From assembly GCA_948144175.1 (NCBI GenBank), contig CANXME010002001.1, forward strand, positions 1 to 64,000: DNA of 64,000 nt, in the 5' to 3' direction. The position numbers and the translations under genes are program-made. The DNA is from Closterium sp. NIES-65. Lineage: Eukaryota > Streptophyta > Zygnematophyceae > Desmidiales > Closteriaceae. Of the stretch, positions 11,527-21,708 are shown piece by piece (the first letter of the stretch is position 1; each line of letters opens with the position of its first letter). A model generated the notes under the pieces. It was not told the DNA's origin. It was given only the letters and a program-made list of their open reading frames with translations, and searched no databases.

Positions 11527-12053
11527 TAGCTGTCACCGCATATGCAAGGAATGCATATGCAATAACAGTAGCGTGCGGTGTTGAAGAAGTAGTATTAGAA
11601 TAGTTAGGAATATAGTGAAGTAGATGAATAGGAAGTAGTGTAGCTTTGCAGCCAGTAGCGCAGTGTCGGTTGCTAAGGGGTGTAGAAAGGGGGGGAATAT
11701 GTGAGAGCGGGTTGGGATAGTGGGGGGAAAGCACCGAAGGGCGAAATGGGGATTTGAACGAATCCCAACCTCGAGCCGCACATTGGAAATGTGCAAACCG
11801 AGGTCGGGTAAGTTCACCCACGCCAAGTCATTCGATGCCTATTGTGTGGTATTCTCTCAGACTAGTGGATAGTTGTCATACTAGCCTCAACACGCAGCGA
11901 CACAACACTAAGGGGGAACCTGTGGGGTGAGGGAGCAATCCCGTTCATTGGGGGCAGTGGGTGACTGAGGAAGGGCAGCACCGAGCAAGCAGGGGTAAGA
12001 GGAACAACGGGAAGAAGAGGGAAGAGCAGGGGCTGGTGGAGGTCACATACTCC
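11434..12053 (+). repeat. direct repeat of the gypsy tail flanking about 420 bp
   Basis: About 95-105 bases at 11434-11526 (GTGGGTGACTGAGGAAGGGC to the ..CACATACTCCGA block) recur at 11949-12053 with a few changes and a short insertion. The 420 bases between them hold no gene. This segment may be an LTR or the product of unequal exchange. The second copy leads straight into a hAT coding fragment. Confidence 0.7.
11740..11824 (-). other. cloverleaf-like tRNA relic (weak)
   Basis: On the minus strand, 85 bases begin GGCG and end CGCC and contain three nested hairpins: GGGT/ACCC, a long anticodon-like arm (GCACAT loop ATGTGC inside CCTCG/CGAGG) and a T-arm-like GGGATT/AATCCC around TTCAAAT. This resembles a degraded class-II tRNA or tRNA-derived SINE head. 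The acceptor and D arms are poor, so it is not called as a working tRNA. Confidence 0.25.
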
Positions 12054-12605
12054 GACAACATGTTTTGTTGTGTTTCGAATGTGCCTAGCAGGAGATGGCC
12101 CAACCTCATCCTGCTGTGGCATGCGGTGGCTGTGCTTCCCCTCTCCACCGTGGAGTGCGAGAGGGGGTTCTCCAGGCAGAACATCATCGAGTCCTGGGTG
12201 CGTGGAGCGCTCTGCAACGCTCGTCTGGGGGAGCTGATGCAGATATCGCTCCTGAAGTACGAGATCGAATGGTCGGAGGCACTGGAGGTGTGGAGGTCCA
12301 TGCGGAGGAGGCGCCCTGTGAAGAGCCTGAAGCTGGCCGTGGCAGAGAGGGAGAGGAAGAGGAAGCAGAAGGAGGGTGAAGCTGTGGCTGCTGGAATTGC
12401 GAGGGAGAACGAGGACGAGGGGGAGGGGGAGGAGGAGGAGGAGGAGGAGGAGGAGGAGGAGGAGGAGGAGGAGGAGGAGGAGGACGATGAAGTGGAACAG
12501 GACTTGGGCGACGATCAGGAAGTCGTGGAAGAGAAGGACAACCCTTTCTTGTCGGACGATGAGGTCGTAGAGGAGGTGTACTTCATTGACAAACCCATGC
12601 ACTAG
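12054..12605 (+). pseudogene. hAT transposase C-terminal dimerisation domain with acidic tail
   Basis: The frame (open from 11961) holds the hAT-family C-terminal dimerisation signature: PNLILLWHAVAVLPLSTVEC, then ERGFSRQNIIESW and LGELMQISL, about residues 48-95. After it come a basic stretch and a run of about 20 Glu residues encoded by a GAG microsatellite (12419-12482), then D/E-rich sequence to TAG at 12603. The BED zinc finger and catalytic RNase-H fold of a full transposase are absent. The 5' end joins directly to the duplicated gypsy tail, so this is a chimeric fragment. A second, separate copy of the same domain lies at 43716-44010. Confidence 0.75.
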
Positions 12606-13144
12606 ATAGTGTACCCCCCTCCTAAGGAGGCGACGTCCGCGGCGCCTGCAGACTGGAGGTATGCTTGGAGGCAAGCGTTGTCGGGAGACATCGAGGACGA
12701 AGGAACCCACCTGTCGTCTGCTGCGTCGTAACCACGCCAACGAACCAAGAAGTTGATGAAAGAGACACCCCCTTGGAGACGGCGACGGTGCTTGAGGATT
12801 CACTGGACGTGGTAGTCGGGCTCGTTGGTGTCAATTGCTACCGGCAGTGGAGTGCGGTCACGACCCGAGAAGGTGGCGTTGGGATCGGTGTAAGGACGAA
12901 GAAGCGACACGTGGAATGATGGGTGCATGCGGAAATGAGCGGGAAGGCGGAGGCGGTATGCGCTTGGACCAAGTGCGCGCTCAATGACGAATGGACCAAT
13001 GAAACGTGTCCTGTGGCAGTCGGCGGATGCGGCTATCCACAAGAATACGGTCGCCGACTGCGAACGACACCTCACGATGACTGCGGTTGGTGGTGCGTGC
13101 CATGCGTGCATTTGCGAGCTCAAGGTGATTCCTCGCGAGATCAT
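12606..13144 (-). pseudogene. Ty3/gypsy (chromovirus) integrase C-terminus and chromodomain
   Basis: On the minus strand from 13144 the frame gives the late integrase segment FIGPFVIERALGPSAYRLRL and HPSFHVSLLRPY, typical just before a gypsy C-terminus. After an in-frame TGA (VQ*ILKHRR, probably from CGA) comes a chromodomain-like module, FLVRWRGYDAADDRWVP (about 12700-12760), which in chromoviruses targets integration to heterochromatin. Nothing of RT remains. It is a different lineage from gypsy-1 and closer in layout to gypsy-3. Confidence 0.75.
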
Positions 13145-13154
13145 GCACGTTGGG

Positions 13155-13203
13155 TTTTAGGTTTAGGGTTTAGGGCTTAGGGTTTAGGGTTTAGGGTTTA
13201 GGG
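13155..13203 (+). repeat. interstitial telomere-like array (TTTAGGG)
   Basis: About seven units of the plant telomere heptamer TTTAGGG, two slightly mutated (GTTTTAG, GCTTAGG), sit directly beside the chromodomain remnant. The plant-type motif supports a green-lineage host. Confidence 0.9.
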
Positions 13204-14152
13204 TCAAGAATGGCTTAGCCAAAATAACAAGAGTACCTTGAACGTCGCGCAGCGTATCGTGCAGACCGTCAATCGGATTAAGCTGAGAAATTTCTATATC
13301 GAAGCTCGCTCCAAGAGCTTTAAAATAAGCCAAGTTGCCTCACGAAAAGTTCTGCCATTATGGAGTTATGGCTTGGACAGAGTTTGCCTAGCATTGGAGT
13401 GCTAGCATACTAGCGTTGAATCGGGTAGCATTCCACCGTCGTACCGCGTAGAAATGAAATTCCAAGAAGGGAGGAATTCGCTTGAATCAAATTTACTATA
13501 TCCAGGTACAAACAGAGAAGGAATAAATAGTTCTAGCTAGCAAGGACCTTGGGAATCTACCTGAGAACAGCCAAGGATGACCCCAAATAATTCCAAGCAA
13601 CAGAACCAACCTGGCTGGACAAAACAGCAGGTGGTAGTTGGTAAACAACCTCTGGTTCTGTTATTCCAACATGGGAAAACAACAACCAGGTTCAGGTCCT
13701 AAAATCAGACCCTGTTTTGCCTTTGCCCAACCAGCCAAATGCTGGATTCGCTGGTTTCCCCTGGCCCTGTAGCATGCAGATACAGACAAACAACATCCAA
13801 CCTTCACTCAAATTGTACCCCTATAGTGCCTGCCCTGCTGCACTATAGTTAACCAAACAAAACAGTACACTTTCGAGTTGGATAGAACTGAATCTGCGCA
13901 ATCAAGTGAGCCGAACTGCAAAACTTCCAACTTGGGTTCCTTTGCAAGCTCGTCCTTTCTGCTTGTACTGTTCATAGCGCAGACAATGTTGTTCCGAATC
14001 GCACAATGCATGAGTACCTGCAAATGCTTCAAGCAAAAAATGCAAAAGCAAACAACCACACAAACACACCCTTCACACGCAAATGCATTTGCACACGCAT
14101 TCTCCTACAAACAGACGGATGGATGTCGTTTAATGTGAATTTGCACCCAACA
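13204..14152. other. unassigned A+T-richer DNA
   Basis: About 950 bases with lower GC than their surroundings. No convincing frame, repeat or RNA gene was found. The short ORFs at 13808-14138 look fortuitous. The segment ends abruptly at the 5' truncation point of gypsy-2. Confidence 0.5.
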
Positions 14153-16808
14153 GCCTTCACCCTGCAGGAATTGGGGAGGTGCAAGGTGAAGGAGATGGTG
14201 TTGAAACTGAGCAGCACGAAACCAGTGTTTCACCGCAGGAGGAAGATGCCACACGGGGATGAAGAAATCTGTAAGGAGAAGATCAAGAAGCTGCTGGGAG
14301 CGGGACTGATTAGGAGGTCAGAAGCAGAGCACGCCACATCGACAGTGGTGGCAGCCAGGCTGGACTTGACAGGGGAGGTGTTGAGCAGGAGGATGTGTGG
14401 GGACTACAGTGCACTTTACAAGATCACCATAGCGGACAGATACCCGATGCCAATGGCGGAAGAGAACTTTGACAAGCTAGCAGAGGGGGTGTTCTTCACA
14501 ATGTTGGACCTGCGGCAAGGGTTCAACCATAAGATCAGAGAGGAGGACATCAAGAAGACGGCCTTTCATGGGCCGGACGGGCTGTATGAATGGTTGTACA
14601 TGCCATTTGGGTTGAGGAACGCCTCATCCGTGTTCCATAGGGTCAACGACAGCGTGCTGAGGGGCGCGGAGTGGTGATCTTCAGCACGACAGAGCAGCAG
14701 CACCTGCAGGTTGTGGAGAGGACCCTGACAGCAATAGAAGCGGCGGGACTCACCTGCCACCCAAAGAAGTGTAGATGGGGGGAACAGACAATGCAATACC
14801 TGGGTTACGAGGTGAAGGGGGGGCAGATGGGGATACAACAGGCCAAGGTGGAGGTCCTGGATAGGCTTAGGGAGCCTAAGGACAAGTCAGGACTGAGAGC
14901 GGTGCTGGGCTTCTTGAGCTACTATAGGCGATTTGTGCCTAATTTCAGCAAGAGAGCGGCGGTACTGAATGGGCTACTGCGGGAAGACAAGGCGTGGGAG
15001 TGGGACTGCAGGACTTAATGACAGCAGTAAAGACAGCTACGGTGCTCAAGCTGCCCGCCGCCGATCACCCGTTCATGCTCTACACCGACTGAAGTAGCCA
15101 AGTGATGGGGGGGATACTCTGCCAGGAGGTGGAGGGAGAGGAGAAGATGGTGGCATATGCGACTAGGAGCTGTAACTCGGCGGAGGCACAGTACAGCTCT
15201 TACATAAGGGAAGGATTGGCAGCTTTATGGGCTGTAGGGCACTTCAGAGTGTTCTTGCAAGGGAGGGAGTTCACCTTGGTGACGGATCACCAGCCTCTGA
15301 CGTGGCTGATGACAACACCGGGGTTGACGGGCAGGAATGCACCGCGGGCAATGAAGCTGCAGGAGTATGACTTCAAAATCAAACACAGGCATGGAAAGAC
15401 ATTGCAGCATGTGGATGGTCTCTCTCGGAACCCCCCACTGCCAGAGCCCACTCTGACCCTGATACTGCTGGCAAGGCTGGTGGAGCTGAATGGGGCCAAG
15501 GGACAGAAGGGGCCAGCAGATATTTGGGAGGATGGACCAGCCATGCGGTGGGAGAAAGGAGAAACAGGAGAGGACGAGGAGCTAACAGCGCGAGTGAGGG
15601 CAAAGGAACAGAACTACAGATGGTACCAACAGCAGTTGCAGGTACAGACAGAGGACGGATGGAAGCTGGTGCCAGCGCCAAGCGAGAGGCAAGCGGTGAT
15701 CAAGGAGGTACATACAAAGCTGGGACACCTTGGGCATGAGAGAACGGTGCAGCTGCTGAAAATAGGATGGTGGTGGGAAGGGATGCGGAAGCAAGTAAAG
15801 GGGCGGGTGGAAGGCTGTGATGCATGCCAGAGGAGCAGGGCAAACCTCACCCAAGTGAAGGCTGAGTTGCAGTCCCTGCCCATCCGAGGCCTAGGGTTCA
15901 GATGGTCCTCGGATTTGGCGGAGGAGCTGCCGCTAAGCCGGGGGGATAAGCAGTATATTGTGCTCATGGTGGAGCATATGAGCAAGTGGCTGGAGGTGAG
16001 GGCTATCCCGAGCAAGAGCTCTAGGCATGTGGTAGAAGCGTTCAAAGAGCAGGTGATATGCAGATTCGGGGCATGTGCATAGGTCCTCACGGACCAGGGA
16101 ACCAAGTTCCAAGGGGAGCTCAAGAAGCTGTTGGAGGAGGCAGGGATCACCCACAGGCGCACTTCTCGATACCACCCACAGAGTGATGGGCTGACAAAGC
16201 GCCTAGTGCAAAACCTGAAGCGGGGACTTTGAGCATATGGGGAGAAGAGGAAGCGGGATTGGGATGAGGAGCTGTACTGGATTGCAGTAGGGTACAAGTT
16301 TGGGAAACAGGCGGCCCTGAGAGATCCCTCTCCATATAGTCTCCTATATGGATGTGAACCGCTGCTGCCGGTGGAAGCAGCCCGGGTCCTCACAGTCATA
16401 GTAACGGCAGGCACCATAGAGAACTGGGTGGCTCTGTCAGAAGCCAGGGCAAGGTACCTGCGGGTCATGATGCCAGCTGCATTGGAAAACCTCCACACCG
16501 CACAGCTGAGAGATGCTCGGCGCTATGAGCAGCGGCAGCAACAAGGGGCAGGGGGGAAAAGCAAAGAAGGGAGTGAATCAGGGACAGGAGGTGTACCTGA
16601 AACGGGCAAAGCGAGATACCCTGGATGTCGGGGTGGGCTCTGAGAGGTGGAGAGAGAGGGAGGTACGTCCCTCGGGGGTACTGGTGTTGGAAAATGAGAA
16701 GGGAGCAGTTCTGAAGGAGCACCAGAGTAACACAGCCATGGTGAAAGGGGGCAAGCCTCAACAGGATGGTCCTGTGACACAAGCTCAAGCAGCTCGAGCA
16801 CGAGCATA
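14153..16808 (+). pseudogene. gypsy-2 Pol (5'-truncated relative of gypsy-1)
   Basis: Begins inside the pre-RT region (AFTLQELGRCKVKEM) and runs through RT, RNase H and integrase with the same motifs as gypsy-1: YPMPMAEENFDKLAEGVFF (about 14440), MPFGLRNASSVFHRV, LVTDHQPLTWLM (about 15280), HTKLGHLGHERT plus CDACQRS (about 15710-15835) and LMVEHMSKWLEVRA (about 15960). The active-site stretch around YIDD is missing: about 15 codons are deleted near 14672, where gypsy-1 has AAYYIDDV. Stops include TGA 15090, TAG 16080 and TGA 16230. Protease and DNMT are absent. Length and order otherwise match, so the two copies can be compared codon by codon. Confidence 0.9.
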
Positions 16809-17022
16809 GGAGGGGGCAGTGGGTGAATGAGGCTAGACAACACAGAGAACGGAGGAACAAGAGAGACAGCAGGAGAAGAGCAGGTGCAGGAGGAAGAGAC
16901 AGCGGGAGAAGCGCAGGTTCAGGAAGAAGACCAAGGTCCAGGAAGAAGACCAAGGTTCAGGAAAAAGGTTCTCCGACATTGAAGATCAACATCAACCGCC
17001 ACCAAGAACACCTACATCTGAC
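16809..17022 (+). other. purine-rich low-complexity stretch
   Basis: GAG/AAG-rich sequence with short internal repeats (AGGAAGAAGACCAAGGT.. twice, 16920-16960). It joins the gypsy-2 tail to the first exon of the next gene. No function is visible. Confidence 0.5.
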
Positions 17023-20000
17023 ATGAATGAGCATCTTGAGAGCCAGCCTGAAGGGAGTCTTGCCTCGCCGCCGACAATCATCTCCGGACAGATCGATGCC
17101 TCGCCCCTCAATCCGCTTGCATTGAAGCTGCTACATTTCGTTCGTCGCGTGAATGGCGGAATGGGAATGGCGGAAGTTGACATCAATGGCCTGCTTCAGC
17201 TCGTGGTAGAGCCTGGCCTTGCGCCTCTTGTAACCTCGGAGAAACTGCAAGGATCTGGAGCGTTTAGAGATGGAGTGCTTGGCGGGGCTCAATTGCGGAT
17301 GGTTGGTGGCGACCTTCGAGATTGACGGCCATCCGCCACAGCGCCTGCTCTTCTAGAACTCAGCTCAGGTAAGCCGACTCTGAATCCTTGGCAGTGAAAT
17401 GCTGATGCGGCAACCATGTGGTACTTGCTGTAAGTTATCTTGTATTAACCCTAGACCCACCTTCAACGCCACTAACCATGTCCCTGTTCTCTCCTACCTT
17501 CGCCACCGTACACTAGGCATTCGCTGAACTGTTTGGCATTCCAACAACACGCCCGACTTCAAGCTCAAGGCGCGTGTCGATAAGGACCCTGACACAGGCG
17601 AGCGTCGCTATATCACGCCGGAAACAGGAACGTGGTGGAACGATGCTCAGGTAAGGAAATACCCCGTTGCCACCCAAAACCAAATCCATGCTCATGCCTC
17701 CGTTGCTGCGCTGATGTGTCCGGAGCATCTTGAATGTGTCATGTTCGTTGCACATCCTATGAAGTTGGTTCAATCCGCCAAGCGACAAGTTACTGTGGTG
17801 GTGTTTGACCATGTGTCCGTTGCCGCCTTGTCGTGCATTGCAGGAACACTTCAGATAGACCGAAGTTGTGGGGGGGGTCTTCCTATATTCGGATGTGATG
17901 CACATGAGCAACAACGGCCAGAAGAAGGCATGGCCGCTCATGATGACGCTTCCTAACATCTCCCAGGCCAAGCGATGGGGGAAAGCCAGGCACACGCTAC
18001 TTGCCCTCCTTCCTATCCCCCATTCTGCAATGTCTGCCATGTGAGAAGGTGATGCTCTTCCAGCGATGCATCATCACCATGCTGCAGCCGCATCTTGATG
18101 GCATGGAAATGTCCGTACTTGATTTGCATCTTGCTGTGTCGTCACCCAATCACCTGCATAGTATGCAAAGCGTCTCTGTATGTAGCAGTCCCCTTGCCCC
18201 TCTTCGTACATGCACAAAGCCGTCCTCTGAATTCCTATTGCCACTCTACCTGTTCCTTGAGGCGGGTTTCGTCTCAGGGACCCTTTCGGTGATTGGCAAA
18301 CCGTGCAGCCCCTGCTGTACGCCTGGGTGTGCGACTACCCCAAGAGCGTCAAGATCAGTTGCACACTCCTACATGGATCGCGGATGTTACACGAAATCAC
18401 CCCACATGGTCAGATGGGCTCCCCGGGTCTCACAAGTACATTTCTCCTCCATTCCCACCACATCCCCATTTCCAGTATGTGCTCTGGAAGTGGGATGTCC
18501 CAGGGACCGCATAGGGCAATCCCTACCTCGTTGTCATGCCTGACATCATGCACCAGGCGGACCTGGGCATCATGAGCCACGTTGTGGCTGTCGTGCGCAA
18601 GATGAAGAAGCGGCGTGTGAAGCAGATGGACAGGTCAGTGTTTTGGGGGATTGGATTTGTTGTTCTTGGTCACATTTACTTAAAGCATAACTACTGTGCT
18701 ATTACTGACATTTTTCCGGATTTGTGCCACCATTAAACTGATGTGTATGGGCAAGCGTCTGTCACTGATCGCGACCGCACGTGCCTGAATCACATGCGCC
18801 AGCCGGAGAGCACCTACTTCGGGACCGGAGCATGTGTCACGGCCTATGAGCACAGGGCCGTCATGCAGGTATGAAAGCCTTGCATGTTATCATCTTGTGC
18901 AATAGGTTGCGCCCGCTACACACAGCATGTTGAATCCATGTTACAACACACACCCTGCTGCCTGCTCCCTCCTCCATTCCCTATTGCTTGTCCCCACTGC
19001 CCCTCAACCAGTCTGCTCATGCTGCCACTCTTTGTCCCTACTCCTCACACCATCTGTGCTCACCCTCCCTTTTGCTGCTATCCACGAATTTTGCTGGTCA
19101 TGGTGTTTGTTTTTGCCGGCCTACTTTGCCAGCCCTAGGTGGATGCAGTTCATGCCTATCTTGGCTGGTACCTCCTGTTCTCCCACCCTGAGGGGCACAC
19201 TGAGCGGTCCCTCCGGGAGATGGAGAAGATGACCTCCCGGTACTATTACCATGCATGTAAACCCCTGTGCATGGAATGAATGCCTGGCTACTGTAAATGT
19301 GCTCTTGTAGTCGGCAATCTTGTGAGTTTGTTGCTGCTAAACTTTAACAGGAAACTAATTGGAATAAGAAAGCCTGAATAAGTAGACTCTGATGTGATTG
19401 CACGTGTTGTCATTTCCCACTTCCATCAGGCTGGTAGAGCAGTTGCAGGCTGCCTTTCCAATGCAGCCATCCTCTTGGTGCCTTGTGAAAACCCATCTCA
19501 TGTCGCACTACATCGACTCCATTCGTCAAGCGGGTCATGTGACCCAATTCAGCACCAACATGTTTGAGCACTTGCACGGACCGTTGGAAAAGAGGATCTA
19601 CCGTCGGTCCAACAAGCGCAATGTAGATGGGCAGATCATGAAGTTCCATGCTAGGCGCATTCCGGATGTGGTGCCGGTAGACGATCCTGCTGGCCAGGAC
19701 ACCGCCATGCGGCAGGTAAACATGTTTAGTGCTTGAATTGCATGGATATAAATTGAGAATGTAATAATAACAATATCATATGTTGGCAGGCAATTGAGAC
19801 CGACACACAGACTCTTATCAAGGAGTCATACTTCCTCCCAGTGGAGTTACCAGGAGAACCCACCTCCACCAACTGGTTTGCAAGAAAGTGGGCCAAGTAA
19901 CACCCTGGTGCCCAAGCTGCCCTCAAGAATGTGCTAATACATCATGCCAGATGCGTCACCAAGATTCGAGTAAGTACTTGAATGTTTATGCAATCAGCCA

Positions 20001-20439
20001 TCATTTGGCTGGTTCGTATCATCGATGACTAACAACAATGGTTATGCAGGCCCATGCATCGCTGGCAATCCCTGTGGCAGACGACGCCAACTTCTCAAGA
20101 GCTTCTAACTTCATTCGAGCAACTCCTGACTATTTTGAGAGGCCATGGTACTCGGATGTTGTAGTGGAGGGTGTAAGGTATGGTCGGAGAGAGGAGTGGT
20201 ATGCAAGGTTGCTTCTGTTGTTCCATACAAAAACACATGGAGAGTGGGAGGAGCTGGCTTACATTAGATATTGGAATGCAAGCGGAGAGGATGCTGCAAC
20301 AGCAAGCCTTCGCCTCAAGTGGACGACAGGAATGTATGCGTACTCCGTGATTCTGATTGAAGCGCTGCTCCGCCACGTCTATGTGGTGAAGGCATTCCAT
20401 CTGGACAGTACCTATCTCCTTAATAGGTATCATATGTGA
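17023..20439 (+). pseudogene. Plavaka-like (CACTA-related) transposase, about nine exons, damaged
   Basis: Exon-sized pieces joined by plausible GT-AG introns spell a KDZ/Plavaka-type transposase. Exon 1 (17023-17325): SPLNPLALKLLHFVRRVNGG. Exon to 17650: GERRYITPETGTWWNDAQ then GTAAGG. From 17844: LYSDVMHMSNNGQKKAWPLM. To 18633: LVVMPDIMHQADLGIMSH then GTCAGT. 18756-18868: STYFGTGACVTAYEHRAVMQ. 19139-19255: YLGWYLLFSHPEGHTE. 19430-19715: KTHLMSHYIDSIRQAGH and STNMFEHLHGPLEKRIYR. 19790-19969, then 20050-20439 to TGA. The motif order (WW..Q, MSNNGQKKAWP, D.MHQADLG, HLMSHY, STNMFEHLH) follows this family, best known from fungi. Damage: TAG after the 17844 acceptor (HFR*TE), a frameshift near 18350-18520 and TAA in the 19790 exon. 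A host-domesticated gene is possible but the stops argue against it. Confidence 0.65.
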
Positions 20440-20720
20440 TGCATTTACCTTGTAATAAAATGGCCAGCATATTTTCCAACAGTCACATTTTACAGAAGTC
20501 AAAGCTAAAAAAAATTACAACAAATTTGGCATGCTCCAAATAAATAACAATGTACCGGAGTCGCGAACTCGATTTTGGATACGACAAACAAGCGCGTTCC
20601 GATTTCATCTCGTGATTGGTTGCGATTTTGTTTCGAAATTTCGCCAACCAAAACACAAGAGCTGTACCCCCCTTCGAACCCCCTTCAAAAACCAAGGTTT
20701 TTTGTGATCTGACCAATTGA
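20440..20720. other. unassigned A+T-rich spacer
   Basis: About 280 bases between the Plavaka-like stop codon and the gypsy-3 gag remnant. No feature was recognised. The 5' LTR expected for gypsy-3 is not visible here. Confidence 0.5.
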
Positions 20721-21708
20721 ATGACTTACAAGGAGATGAAGGAGCAGGTGATAAAAACCGACAACAGCATTTGCACGTACATGTATGGTCCCGAAAAGCC
20801 AGACCAGCAGCCCCGTGCTGAAGGCTCTTGTGGTCATGGGAACCGACCCCAGAATGCCACGGGTGGAGGCAGTTGTAACAAGCAGCCTTTCCAGCAGCGT
20901 GATCACCAGCCTGGACCGCAGGCCAAGAGGGCTAACGGAGGGGGAGGGTGTGGCCCTAATACCCCGGCCCTCTCCGACAAGCAGTGCAGGGGCTGTTGAA
21001 GGAAGGGCGCACATCGAAAAGCAGTGCCGTGATAAGAACCCAATCAAGTATTATAGGAAGCTTAAGCCAGGCGGCGTTGGACCTTCTATATTGAAGGATT
21101 TTCAGAAGCCCAACTAGGGTGTGGGTACCTAGTTGGAGGAATAGATCGAGTGGATGAGGCATATGTGTTGTGTGATGATGATATATTAAAGCTAGAGAAC
21201 CTTGCTGAATGCAGAATTTCTTGTTTGTTTGCCTCTTCTTTTAATAAAAAACTGTGTTTTTTATTCTCGGTCGTACCCATTTGAGAAAATTTCCATGAAA
21301 GCAATGCTTTATAAATTTTCAATTATCTTCTGTGGCTCGGACATTCTGCCTTTTGTCATTGAAATAGTGAGTCGTTGCACTCAAGAGCACCCCCTGATTT
21401 TGGTCGCATTGGTGACCCGCACAGTGAAAAGCGAATTGTTCCACGCGTTTCATGGATGGCCGGTCCTGGCGTCGTGACAAGGGACACCATATGTGGACGC
21501 ATGGACGTGCTTGTCACAAAGACAAGGTGTATTACAAACCTTCGACAAATGTTGTGGCATGTACTATTTGCCCAAAGCATCAACAAAATCTGTTGCTTGC
21601 GGGTAGCGTGAACGGGGAAAATGAAAAAATCATTGTTGATACGGGTGCAACTAGTTTCCTCTTTGACTAAAAGTGGGTCACAGCACGCACGATCCTCGTT
21701 GAAGGACC
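20721..21708 (+). pseudogene. gypsy-3 Gag zinc knuckle and start of protease
   Basis: Starts with a Gag tail rich in Gly/Gln/Pro, followed by a nucleocapsid knuckle C-x2-C-x4-H-x4-C (CRGC.RKGAHIEKQC, 20986-21030). The knuckle is interrupted by TGA at 20997-20999, where Trp or another residue is usual. About 600 bases on, KIIVDTGATSFLFD (21625-21667) is the retropepsin active site, Asp-Thr-Gly-Ala, followed by TAA. The protease is then split by the TRIM-like insertion at 21709 and continues at 23332. The order Gag knuckle, PR, RT fits Ty3/gypsy. Confidence 0.75.

Noticed and set aside
12419..12482. Poly-Glu (plus strand) or poly-Leu (minus strand, as in a signal peptide) coding sequence
   Set aside because: A GAG microsatellite. 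The minus-strand Leu run is a reverse reading of the hAT acidic tail.
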